From Chamaecyparis obtusa (lineage: Eukaryota > Streptophyta > Pinopsida > Cupressales > Cupressaceae): a DNA stretch of 64,000 nucleotides. Shown here one piece after another: positions 10,212-21,095 of this stretch (within the stretch, counting starts at the first letter, position 1; each line of letters starts with the position of its first letter). The notes under the pieces are model-generated. The model ran no database searches. It was given only the letters and a program-made list of their open reading frames with translations, and was not told where the DNA came from. A program made the translations under genes and the position numbers. The stretch is taken from contig BSBK01002796.1 of NCBI GenBank assembly GCA_027943335.1, forward strand, positions 129,001 to 193,000, given 5' to 3'.

Positions 10212-13133
10212 TTAAAGTGTGCCTGAAGGGTCATCTCTTTGCTTGAGAGTATTCAGTATTGCTTCATGATCAGCAATACTAATACTCCAAAGTTCCTTTG
10301 TCTTTGGTTTTCCTTGATGTTTCAACAAATTAACATTGGCTTCTATAACAAGGTGTGAATACATGAGAATGGTTTTGTGCTTCTCATAGTCTTCAAATGT
10401 AGGAATGCCATTATTTCTAATCATATATGTGCACAACCATGTTCCCAAAACAACATGTGATCCTATTGGATATGTGAACATATCATCATCTATCGTCAGT
10501 TGTGCAAGTTTTTGCTTTCCTCGTACACAACGTGCTAACTAGTAATCCGATCTCTCATCATTCCCTTTTGGTGCAACCAATGCAAAAACATGTCTTGGCT
10601 ATAGAAGATTTGAAAGATGGTTGTAGTCAAGTGAACAATCCATGTCATCATTTATTATAGAGACTGTGAAAGATAAAGGAGTAAGATAATGTGGCACCCA
10701 TGTATCAACCGACTCACTTGACTCACACTAATCCCAATCAGATTGAAGACAACTTAGACAATAACAAGCCAACTCTTGTGTCCAAATTGTCCATGTACCA
10801 ACATCTAAGCTTCGAAATGAATGCATTTTTGAAGAATCTTTCACAGTTTGACAATCCAACCTATCTCCTATTGTGCCCAACTCAACCAACCAAAAGAATC
10901 CGCGCACCGCTGAATCAAGAGTCCCCCCCCATGACAATGCTGAAGTACATCAATCAATAATAGAATGGGTATCAATGAGTTCTGCACCTGAAATCCTTAG
11001 TTGCTCCTTAACTAGAGCTCTCTTTATGCATGCACCTTCTCCATCATGCTCCCCTTTTCCATTACCGGCCTAAAAAAAACTCCAAATATGAGGTACACCT
11101 CTCTCTACATGCATTCTACATAACCAATAAAACATACGAGCATTTTGTAATTGACCTGTGCAATTATCTGACCAAATGAGATGTCTATCCATAGCAATAT
11201 TATTTTCCTGCACACACTCAAAATAATTCTCAAAGCAATGTTGGACAAACTCAGATGAGTGTGATCTATCATTTCTCATATAAAAATGGTACCCTCTGAT
11301 TATCTTCCGGTCATCTTCTATACTATCAGGGGAATGTCTATTTGTTATGTGCACAAAAATAGAAACCTGAATAGAATTGTAATATTGAGCTTTCAACTCA
11401 TTTTGGGGCTGCAATGTATAGTTCTCTGCAAATTCAACAACTAATATAATAGTGCCAATTGGGAAAGTGTCCTTACACATCTTGAATTGTTGATCCAACC
11501 ACTAAGACCTGTGACTATGCCTTGCATACTTGTAAAAAATATTCTTCCTGAAATCTGAAATAAAATCAGCTACCTTGCATTCTTTAGTAACCAACTCACA
11601 TCTAGAGCCTTCACCTCCACTTTTTAATGTATATTTAACTGTTTCATATACCTTTTTGTGGACAATTGTCTTTCCAAAATCGTGTTCATAGCCCTCATGA
11701 AAACATTCAACAAACTTCACTAGCCCACCACACTTTGAGCACTTGTCATTTAAGCAATCTTTTCTATAAAAGAAACATCCGTCATCTCTAGGACATAAAA
11801 AATGATCTAGCAAGTCTCTTGATGATTTTTGAAGAGCACTTGCACCACTCTCCTCCAACATTTCACTACTATGTGAATTAGAATGAATGGATCGTAACAA
11901 TTCATGGTGCATTGAAAACTCCACATGATATTTGCAACAACAATTATTTCAAATCTTAAGAGGCACACAAAAAAAAGGCTTCAGGGCTTCAAAAGCTCTT
12001 TGTGATATTTGCAATGTTGGATGTGTCTCACAACTTTTTTTGAACAACATTGTTTGACTTACCTCCAAATAATGTTTGGGATGCGGGGTGCAGTCTCAAA
12101 TGCCAATTCTCAACTTCAAGACATCCTTCGCATTTGGTGACACTCGTGAGTTAGATTGCCAAAATAGTTGAATTTGATCCTTCACAGCATCAGTAAGCTT
12201 CTTATCACAATGTGAAAGTCTCCCACCACAAGTCCATGTATCATTTTGAAGAGGATCATCAAGTCTTTATCTTCTTGCAAGTGCTCTATCCAAAGTTTTA
12301 TGATTTAGATTCAACTCAACACAAGTTTGTCTCATCAAACGAGCCTTTCTCAAATGATGACTTACCAAAGAGGTTGTAATAACCCTCCTAGCGGCTCTCT
12401 TATCTTTTTCCTTGATAGTCTTCCCAATGGAATTGAGAGCACTAAAAAGATTTCTCACAATAATAACATTCCACTCCTTTTTCTTGTTCACACTAATCTT
12501 CAATTTGACTAGTATACGTCTCATCTTCTGCATCTTTAACAATTGCACAAACATTTGACATTTCTCAACCAACATCTTGTGCCTAAAAAATTGATCAAAA
12601 AGTTTTGAAACCCACAACTTAACGGTTCTTTCTGATCTCTTGCCATCAAAATTGCTCATTATGTTCTTATCAATTTCAAGTAACCATTTAGTTCTTCTTG
12701 AAGGTCTCAATTTTGAAGTTTATCTTTCTTCCTCCGAAGGGACTTTATTTCTCATATAATTTGGAGATGTGTAATGTTGATTTGGTTCTTCTGCACCATT
12801 ATCATTGTCAATTCCTTTTTATTCAATCGGTGGACTATCATTGGCAATGTCCACACTTCCATTGGCCACATCTACATGTTCATTTTCAAAACCTACATTT
12901 TCATCTTCAAAACCTAAATTCTCATTTTCAAAACTTACATTTTCATCTTCAAATTCATGTTCTTCACTTGAAACCACATTCAAAGGTGGGTCTATGCTGA
13001 CATCTTCATTCATATTTAACATTCCTTGTCTCTTATTCTGATGGGAAACCCTATCTATTTCTCTATACACTTCAACATCTTCATTTGTGAGTCTCCTCTT
13101 CCTTTTTTGCTTTCGACAACTACTACTCCCCAT
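10212..13133 (-). pseudogene. DDE-like transposase of E1, full length but broken
   Basis: About 973 codons in what appears to be one exon and largely one frame. The chosen start (ATG at 13133) opens a protein with a basic cluster RKQKRKRR, a likely nuclear signal, followed by an acidic repeat rich in ENxxFExEN (about residues 60-95). Then come RTKWLLEID, RAARRVITTSLVSHHLRKA, SPNAKDVLKLR, CCCKYHVEF, CSKCGGLVKF, VEFAENY, IWSDNC, GNGKGEHDGEGACIKRA, and a C-terminal block including GSHVVLGTWLCTYMIRN. In-frame stops lie near 12820, 12721, 12268, 12085 (TGA), 11950 (TGA) and 11503 (TAG), plus a TAG just before AGNGKG where E2 has GAG. The last third is less clear. Inference: dead copy of a transposase with candidate acidic residues in FAENY, SDNC and EHDG. 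The family name is unknown to me. Confidence 0.82.
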
Positions 13134-13179
13134 AGTTAGACCAAAAAGTAGATGCAAATAAATTTCATAATAGAGAAAA

Positions 13180-13400
13180 TTTCTCCAAAAAAGGATGAAA
13201 TACCTTTGGTAATAGAGAAAATACCCAAAAAAAAGATGAAATACCTTTGGTAATCGAGAAAATCACCCCACAAAAAGATAAAATACCTTTGCTAATAGAG
13301 AAAATCACCCCCAAAAAAGATGAAATAACCTTGGTAATTGAGAAAATCACCCCAAAAAAAGATAAAATACCTTTGGTAATAGAGAAAATCACCCCAAAAA
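13180..13400 (-). repeat. 42-bp minisatellite upstream of E1 transposase
   Basis: Five units of 41-43 bp around TACCTTTGGTAATAGAGAAA followed by CACCCCAAAAA. Sits between the transposase ATG (13133) and the GGATATC cluster, hence in the probable 5' leader. An open frame through it (FSITKGILSFFGVI repeats) is a by-product of the period. Confidence 0.8.
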
Positions 13401-13512
13401 GTAGTTTTTAATCTTCTCACTGCAATACAAATCCTGTAATTTAGGAAAAACATGTGACTCTCTGGAGGGACCCAGAGAATCTTGGTTTTTTTAAAACATC
13501 AGTGAAATGAAT

Positions 13513-13558
13513 TGGATATCTGATATTATCAGATATCCAATATTATAGGATATTCCAT
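13513..13558. promoter_or_regulatory. palindromic GGATATC cluster upstream of E1 transposase
   Basis: GGATATCTGATATTATCAGATATCC is a near-perfect inverted repeat, followed by a second partial one. Similar clusters occur at 3241-3271 and 3352-3361 upstream of the second gene, at 19951-19976 near the right end, and at 42051-42080 in E2. Inference: protein-binding site, possibly for transposase or a regulator. Confidence 0.4.
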
Positions 13559-13738
13559 ATCTTACTCTTTCTCACTCTCACTCTCCTCTCTCCTTTCTTT
13601 CTCTCCTCTCTCCTCTCTCTCTCTCTCACACACCTAGATAGAGAGAAAGAGAGAGAGGAGAGAAAGAGCGGAGAGGGAGAGAGAGAGAGGAGAGAGGAGA
13701 GAAAGAGATAGAGAGAGAGGAGAGAGAGAGAGAGAGAC
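13559..13738. repeat. CT-rich/GA-rich foldback microsatellite
   Basis: About 65 bases of CTCTC run into CACACACCTAGATAG and then about 100 bases of GAGAG. The two halves are complementary and can fold back. It abuts the first unit of the 160-bp satellite; a short CTCTC run also closes the array at 19306-19318. Confidence 0.85.
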
Positions 13739-16700
13739 TCCTTAGGACACAATTGAGGGTTATAAAGTGTCGAATGGGGCAATGAGGACTTTCTAGGAGT
13801 CCTAACATGTGATAAGATGTACTAAGACCCCCAAGAAGTCCTCATGACCACTTTTGACACATTGGAATGCTCAAGTGTGTCCTAAGGGGTTGTAGGACCC
13901 CTTAGGACACACTTGAGCATTTCGATGTGTCGAAAGGGGTCACAAGGACTTCCTAGGGGTCCTAATGCATGATAAGGTGTACTAGGACCCCTAGGAAGTC
14001 CTCACGATCCCTTTCGACACATTTGAATGCTCAAGTGTGTCATAAGGGGTCGTAGGACCCCTTAGGACACACATGAGGGTTCTAATGTGTCGAATGGGGT
14101 CATGAGGACTTCCTAGGGGTCCTAACACATGATAAGGCATACTAGGACCCCTAGGAAGTCCTCATGACCCCTTTCAACACATTTGAATACTCAAGTGTGT
14201 GCTAAGGGGTCGTAGGAACCCTTAGGACACACTTGAGGGTTATAATGTGTTGAATGGGGTCATTAGGACTTCCTAGGAGTCCTAACATGTGATAAGACAT
14301 ACTAGGACCCCTAGGAAGTCCTCATGACCACTTTTAACAAATTGAAATGCTCAAGTGTGTTCTAAAGAGTCATAGGACCCCTTAGGACACACTTGAGGGT
14401 CTAATGTGTCAAATGGGGTCATGATGACTTCTTAGGGGTCCTAACGCATGATAAGGCATACTAGGACCCCTAGGAAGTCCTCATGACCCCTTTGGACATA
14501 TTGGAATGCTCAAGTGTGTCCTAAGGGGTCGTAGGACCCCTTAGGACACACTTGAGGGTTATAATGTGTCGAATGGGGTCATGAGGACTTCTTAGGGGTC
14601 CTAACATGTGATAAGGCATACTAGGAACCCTAGGTAGTCCCCATGACCCCTTTCGACACATTGAAATGCTCAAGTGTGTCCTAAGGGGTCATAGGACCCC
14701 TTAGGACACACTTCAGGGTTCTAATGTGTCAAATGGGGTCATGAGGACTTCCTAGGGGTCCTAACACATGATAAGACATACTAGGACCTAGGAAGTCCTC
14801 ATGACCCCTTTCGACACATTGGAATGCTCAAGTGTGTTCTAAAGAGTCGTAGGACCCCTTAGGACACACTTGAGCATTCAAATGTGTCAAATGGGGTCAT
14901 GAGGACTTCCTAGGGGTCCTAACACATGATAAGGCATACTAGGACCCCTAGAAAATCCTCATGTCCACTTTCAACACATTAGAATGATCAAGTGTGTCCT
15001 AAGGGGTTATAGGACCCCTTAGGACACACTTGAGGGTTCTAATATGTCGAATGGGGTCATGAGGACTTCCTAGGGGTCCTAATGCATTATAAGGCATACT
15101 AGGACCCCTAAGAAGTCATCATGACTACTTTCAACACATTGGAATGCTCAAGTGTGTCCTAAGGGGTCATAGGACCCCTTAGGACACACTTCAAGGTTCT
15201 AATATGTTGAATGGGGTCATGGGCACTTCCTAGGGGTCCTAACACATGATAAAGCATATTAGGACACCTAGAAAGTCCTTGTGACCCCTTTTGACACATT
15301 GGAATGCTCAAGTGTGTCCTAAGGGGTCGTAGGACCCCTTAGGACACACTCGAGGGTTCTAATGTGTTGAATGGGGTCATGAGGACTTCTTAGGGGTCCT
15401 AACATGTGATAAGACCTACTAGGACCCCTAGGAAGTCCTCATGACCTTTTTAGACACATTGGAATGCTCAAGTGTGTCTTGAGGGGTCATAGGACCCCTT
15501 AGGACACACTTGAGGGTTCTAATGTGTCGAATGGGGTCATGAGGACTTCCTAGGGGTCCTAACACATGATAAGGCATACTAGGATGCCTAGGAAGTCCTC
15601 ATGACCCCTTTCGACACACTAGAATGCTCAAGTGTGTCCTAAGGGGTTGTAGGACTCCTTAGGACACACTTGAGGGTTCTAATGTGTTGAATGGGGTCAT
15701 GAGGACTTCCTAAGGGTCCTGACACATGATAAGGCATGGTAGGACCCCTAGGAAGTCCTCATGTCCCCTTTCAACACATTGGAATGCTCAAGTGTGTCCT
15801 AAAGGGTCTTAGGATGTCTTAGGACACATTTGAGGGTTCTAATGTGTTGAATGGGGTCATGAGGACTTCCTAGGGGTCATAACATGTGATAAGGCATACT
15901 AGGATCCATAGGAAGTCCTCATGACCCCTTTAGACACATTTGAATGCTCAAGTGTGTCCTAAGAGGTTGTAGGACCCCTTAGGCCACACTTGAGGGTTCT
16001 AATATGTCGAATGGGGTCATGAGGACTTCCTAGAGGTCCTAACACATGATAAGGTGTACTAGGACCCCTAAAAAGTCCTCATGAGCCCTTTCAATATATT
16101 GGAATGCCAAGTGTGTCCTAAGGGTTCCTATGACCCCTTAGGACACTTGAGCATTCCAATGTGTTGAAACGGGTCATGAGGACTTCCTAGGGGTCCTAAG
16201 ACCCCTTAGGACACACTTGAGGGTTATAATATTTCAAATGGGGTCATGAGGACTTTTTAGGGGTCCTAACATGTGATAAGGTGTACTAGGACCCCTAGGA
16301 AGTCCTCATGATCTATTTTGACACATTGGAATGCTCAAGTGTTTCCTAAGGGGTCATAGGACCCCTTAGGACACACTTGAAGGTTCTAATGTGTCGAATA
16401 GGGTCATGAGGACTTCCTATGGGTCCTAACATGTGATAAGGCATACTAGGACCCCTAGGAAGTTGTCATGACCCCTTTGGACACATTAGAATGCTCAAGT
16501 GTGTCCTAAGGGGTCGTATGACCCCTTAGGACACACTTGAGGGTTCTAATGTGTCAAATGGGGTCATGAGGACTTCCTAGAGGTCCTAACATGTGATAAG
16601 GCATACTAGGACCCCTAGGAAGTCCTCATGACCCCTTTCGACACATTGGAATGCTCAAGTGTGTCCTTCAGAGTCCTACGACCCCTAAGGACACACTTGA

Positions 16701-16890
16701 GCATTCCAATGTGTCAAAAGGGGTCATGAGGACTTCCTAGGGGTCCTAACACGTGGTAAGGTGTACTAGGACCCCTAGGAAGTCCTCATGACCCCTTTCA
16801 ACACATTGGAATGCTCAAGTGTGTCCTAAGGGGTTATAGGACCCCTTAGGAGACACTTGAGGGTTCTAATGTGTCGAATGGGGTCATGAG
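13739..16890. repeat. 160-bp palindromic satellite, first block
   Basis: Close to 20 units; landmark TCCTAGGGGT starts at 13951, 14111, 14271, about 14430, giving a 160-bp step. Each unit has two dyads: one around CTAAGGGGTC-GTA-GGACCCCTTAG, with CTCAAGTGTGTC and its inverse outside; the other with arms GAGGACTTCCTAGGGGTCCT and its inverse around a loop like AACACATGATAAGGCATACT. A unit can therefore fold almost completely. A unit is scrambled near 16090-16210. No coding. Confidence 0.92.
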
Positions 16891-18128
16891 TGTGTGTGTA
16901 AAAATTGTACCTGATCTCTAGACACAACACTTCAGTAAAACATTAGAGGTTAGCTATAATCAAAATCGTGCAAAATTGAAATCTAATTTAACCAAATGAT
17001 TTACTGCCTTCTAGTAGGTGTGAGATTAATGTTCTCAGATTGTTATCGAGATCAGTGACCTAGACGACACCTAAATGAAGGATTTGAATGCAATTGATCT
17101 AGATATGAATTGAATGCGATTAATCTATATTTTTGAATTTTCTATGCAATAAGAATGATAAAAATTGATATGAATCTATGCTAATATGGAAATTGATATT
17201 CTATGAATTGATCTAACAATGATATAAAAAAGAATCTAAATGAATGTAAAAAAAAAGCAAATTGATCTCACAATAGCCTTGATTCGCAATAAGCTTTGAT
17301 TCTCCAAATTCCAATTCTTCAAAATAGTTATGCAATTCGTAGATGACTTTGGCAAAGTAAGCTTGCAAAATTATGAGATGAATTATGAAGAGTTGAGCCT
17401 TGTTTTTATAGAAATCCAAGGCTTTGGAGGTGCATGAAAAAAATCCATAAATCACTCAAAAAACTCAGGTTGATTTTTGAGTTATTTTTAAATAAAGATA
17501 ATTTAATTTACAAAAACATGCACAAGCAGAGATTAACTCAAAATAGAGTTTAGCTTTAATTGATAATTGATAGTTGTTTGCTTTTATGATTGTGCATGTT
17601 TTATTTATGAATTAATTTAATAATAAAGTGATTTATTTCCAACTTAACTGCTTTTAAAAATAAAATAATTGATTTATCGGTTAATCAATTATTTAATCAA
17701 ACTTTTATTAAAAACTATATTATTAAATAATGACAACTTGCTTTAATTAATTAAATAAGAATTTAATCAATTATTCATATGATATTAGATTTATTGTCAA
17801 AATTAAATAATATAATTAATAATAGATAGAATTAAATTTAATTACACAATTAAGTGGCAAATATTAAATCTAATTAATTAAATATGAAAATATTCAATTA
17901 ATCAAACTTTAGGATAAATGTGATTTATTGCCAAATAATTATAAAATTAAAGATAATTATGATGATTAGGAATATTACTAGGAATATTCTTCGATGTAGA
18001 ATTTAAGATAATCAATTATGATTCGATGATGTTTAGATGTGCCTTAGATTAGGACTTTGATGTCGATTTCATTCGAATTGTTGATATAGAAGATTAATGA
18101 ACTTATAGCCCATTTTTGGGGTATTACA
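16891..18128. mobile_element. solo LTR, 1238 bp, inside the palindromic satellite
   Basis: Starts TGTGTGTGTAAAAATTG, ends GGGGTATTACA (TG...CA) and is flanked by ATGAG at 16886-16890 and 18129-18133. The inside is very AT-rich with many TTAATTAA-like stretches, unlike the satellite. No primer site, gag or pol. Inference: an LTR retrotransposon inserted here and recombined out between its LTRs. Confidence 0.8.
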
Positions 18129-19306
18129 ATGAGGAGTTTCTAGGGGTCCTAACATGTGATAAGGTGTACTAGGACCCCTAGGAAGTCCTCATGACCCCTT
18201 TTGACATATTTGAATGCTCAAGTGTGTCGTAAGGGGTCGTAGGACCCCTTAGGATACACTTGAGGGTTCTAATGTGTCGAATGGGGTCATGAGGACTTCC
18301 TAGGGGTCCTAACACGTGATAAGGCATACTAGGATCCCTAGGAAGTCATCATGACCCCTTTCGACACATTGGAATGCTCAAGTGTGTCCTAAAGAGTTGT
18401 AAGACCCCTTAAGACACAATTGAGTATTGAAATGTGTCAAATTAGGTCATGGAGACTTCCTAGAGCTCTTAACATGTGATAAGGCATACTAGGACCCCTA
18501 GAAAGTCTTCATGACCCCTTTTGACTCATTTGAATGCTCAAGTGTGTCCTAAGGGGTCATAGGACCCCTTAGGACACACTTGAGAGTTCTAATGTGTCGA
18601 ATGGGGTCATGAGGACCTTCTAGGGGTCCTAACGCATGATAAGGCTTACTAGGACCCCTAGGAAGTCCTCATGACCTTTTTCGACACATTTGAATGCTCA
18701 AGTGTTTCCTAAGGGGTCGTAGGACCCCTTGGGACACACTGGAGGGTTCTAATGTGTCGAATGGGGTTGTGAGGACTTCCTAGGAGTCCTAACATGTGAT
18801 AAGGCATACTAGGACCCCTAGGAAGTCCTCATGACCCCTTTCGACATATTTGAATGCTCAAGTGTGTCCTACGACTCTTTAGGACACACTTGAGAGTTCA
18901 AATGTGTTGAAAGGGGTCTTGAGGACTTCCTAGGGGTCCTAGTATGCCTTATCATGTGTTAGGACTCCTAGGAAGTTGTCATGACCCCTTTTGACACATT
19001 AGAACCCTCAAGTGTGTCCTAAGGGGTTGTAGGACCCCTTAGGACACACTTGAGGGTTCTAACATGTTGAAAGGGGTCATGAGGACTTCCTAGGAGTCCT
19101 AACACATGATAAGGGGTACTAGGACACCTATGAAGTCCCAATGACCCCTTCTGACACATTTGAATGCTCAAGTATCTTCTAAAGGGTCCTACGACATTTG
19201 AGGACACATTTGAGGGTTCTAATGTGTCGAAAGGGGTCATGGGGACTTCCTAGGTGTCCTAGTACCCCTTATCACACGCTAGGACCCCTAGGAAGTCCTC
19301 ATGACT
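18129..19306. repeat. 160-bp palindromic satellite, second block
   Basis: Continuation of the array after the solo LTR, about seven units. Near the right end unit polarity changes: around 18940 and 19260 the loop reads CTAGTATGCCTTATC, the inverse of the usual loop, while the unit near 19095 is in normal order. Confidence 0.9.
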
Positions 19307-19316
19307 TCTCTCTCTC

Positions 19317-19388
19317 TCACATCTAGAGCCTTCACCTCCACTTTTTAATGTATATTTAAAGGTTTCATATACCTTTTTGTGGACAATG
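19317..19388 (-). pseudogene. transposase fragment beside the satellite
   Basis: 72 bases from CATCTAGAGCCTTCACC to GTGGACAAT match 11597-11668 of the E1 transposase, with a few differences. They encode part of the stretch after the Cys-rich motif (HKKVYETxKYTLKSGGEG). Out of context, so a duplicated scrap and not an exon. Confidence 0.85.
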
Positions 19389-20787
19389 TACCTTAAATGT
19401 TCTTACCTCAATTTTTATGCCACTGTTAGTTTCTAGAATAGATGATGAGCGTATGGTGGTTGTTCAACTGTGTGAAATTTCTTTTCGAGAGTTAAAAAAT
19501 CAATTGATTGTATTGAATCGAGGGGAAGTCCATTGACATCTACTTAAGTAGAGTTAGACTACCGAAATTACAAGGAGTCTGTAGAAAAATCTCATGCTAG
19601 ATATTTTCAAGAGAATTTGGGCTAAAGCTGTCTGTCCTCAAATCAATTGTGTAGGTTTTTTTTTGAAATCATTTTGTATATCATTTATAATATAATACAT
19701 ACTAATATACAAATTTATATTATAATATTTATGCTATGCTATTATTATTTAATATTAATATTTAAAATGAAATTAATATTAACATAACAAAAATATAATT
19801 TAATATCAAACTTGAATTAATATTAACATAAAAAGAATACAACTTAATTTATAAGACAATTAATATTACTATTAAAAAAATACATTTTTTTTGAAAATTG
19901 AATTTGGGAAAAGCGGGTTAATTGAAATTTCAAAATAGGCAGACTTTTTCGAATATCTGATATTTTTGGATATCCGTTTAGGCTTGGTATTTGGTTTAGC
20001 ATTACCCAACGTGGGTGGTCAACCCTTTAGGGATGTTTCAGGAGATAGTTCTTGATACCGAGACTTTGACCATGTAGTTGATGACTATTTTTTCACCCAA
20101 AATTGATGAAACAAAAAGGGTTTCTTAAAGACATTATCAGCTTTCTATCGATATAATTACTGTCAAATTTGGAGTTCTATAAGTAATTATTATTTATTTT
20201 TCAATTGAGTTATCTTTAAAGTCATAACTAACATATTGATTGAAAAACAACTATAACTTTCAAACCGTTTAACCTTTTTGGAATCCAGAAAATGCGACAC
20301 ATTCTATGCTTTAGCTACTATAAGAAAAAAAAGGTTTCAAATTTGGTAAAATTTTGAATTAGTTAAGGTGGTCAAACACGAGAGTTTTTTAATTCTGAAA
20401 AAGTTGTAGCAAAAAATTCATAATTAATTATTTATTTGACCAAAAATTATAAAAGAATATGCGTCACATCTGGGCATGAGTCTACTACTTAGATCTAGAA
20501 TTTTGGAAAAATATATCATCATTTGATTATGATTAAGGTGGTTAGACATACACGTACTTTTTAGCTTTTCCCTAAAATTTTCATAGTACTGCATTGAAAT
20601 CTAAAATTTTGAACAATTAGACAAATTTTTTTTTCAAACAAGGGCTAGTAGTTTAGATACTACACTCAATTTCCTATAGATTTTATTCTTACAACTTTTT
20701 CGCATAAGGTTCATAAGATGTTCAACCTTTTACGTCAAGTTGACTAACCCTGATTTTTTGAATTTTCATTGCCACTTAAGGCCATAG
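19389..20787. other. E1 right terminal region, no gene
   Basis: AT-rich. Holds the GGATATC cluster and two similar stretches with AAGGTGGT-A-ACA (about 20365 and 20535). A possible exon-like piece near 19480-19650 has no partner copy in the window. No convincing coding sequence. Confidence 0.45.
19951..19976. promoter_or_regulatory. GGATATC cluster in E1 right terminal region
   Basis: GAATATCTGATAT then TTGGATATCCG, flanked by a GCTAAACCAAAT-type stretch on minus that resembles the CCAAACCAAAAGC stretch at the left end. Suggests that the two ends share spaced sites inside the short terminal repeats. Confidence 0.35.
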
Positions 20788-20816
20788 TTTGGTATACCAT
20801 GATCCTGCACATACCC
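20788..20816 (-). repeat. E1 right terminal inverted repeat
   Basis: Reads GGTATACC...CACATACCC on plus. Reverse complement pairs with 3087-3115. Followed by the GCCC duplication. Confidence 0.85.
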
Positions 20817-20820
20817 GCCC
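20817..20820. other. target-site duplication GCCC, right of E1
   Basis: Second copy of the GCCC that precedes E1. It is followed by ATGGGGTTGATTTGC, the start of the E2 segment leading into the 357-bp satellite, as in the intact junction of E1. Confidence 0.8.
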
Positions 20821-21095
20821 ATGGGGTTGATTTGCAAATATTAAGAGCCCACATTTGTATCATCTTAATGCCATGTAAAGTGCAAAAATTGTGTTTCCTT
20901 ACTATGAATGTTGTATCCTTATATTTGTATCATCTTAATTTTGTATCCTTACATTTGTTTTGTCTTAATTCCATGTACATTTGTATCGTCAAATGGTTTA
21001 ATAGTTGGAGTTGTTGAGTCAAAATTGGTCAAATGTGTCCAAAGTAAAATGGTGATTTTTTGGGGTGAAGGGATAGTGTTGAAGGATTACATCCT
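20821..21095 (+). repeat. leader of the 357-bp satellite in E2
   Basis: Direct continuation of E2 after E1. Matches 9557-9818 inverted, including the ATTTGTATCATCTTAAT short repeats. Confidence 0.8.

Larger units (their letters stand above)
3087..20816 (-). mobile_element. E1: complete giant TIR DNA transposon nested inside E2
   Basis: Seen: the segment begins GGGTATGTGTAGGATCATGG and ends with its near-perfect inverse, and is flanked by GCCC on both sides. Joining the flanks without the segment recreates a sequence present uninterrupted in E1 at 9819-9822 (minus strand: AAAAGAGCCCATGGGGTTG). Contents from left: second gene (plus), 357-bp satellite, 3' repeats, transposase (minus), minisatellite, 160-bp palindromic satellite holding a solo LTR, terminal region. 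At 17.7 kb (about 16.5 kb without the solo LTR) it is very large for a cut-and-paste element. All genes are broken. The superfamily is not assigned; 4-bp target duplications are known for Sola and Kolobok, but I do not claim either. Confidence 0.88.

Noticed and set aside
13165..13392. Hydrophobic repeat protein FSITKGILSFFGVI
   Set aside because: Encoded by a 42-bp minisatellite upstream of the transposase start; open only because the unit is a multiple of three.
13543..13808. Serine/leucine-rich frames over the CT/GA tract
   Set aside because: Translation of a dinucleotide-like repeat.
13739..19306. CRISPR-like array
   Set aside because: Units are contiguous 160-bp repeats without variable spacers, in plant nuclear DNA.
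3087..20816. CACTA or Harbinger assignment of E1
   Set aside because: Ends are not CACTA, the duplication is 4 bp and not TTA or TWA, and the transposase lacks recognisable motifs of either family.
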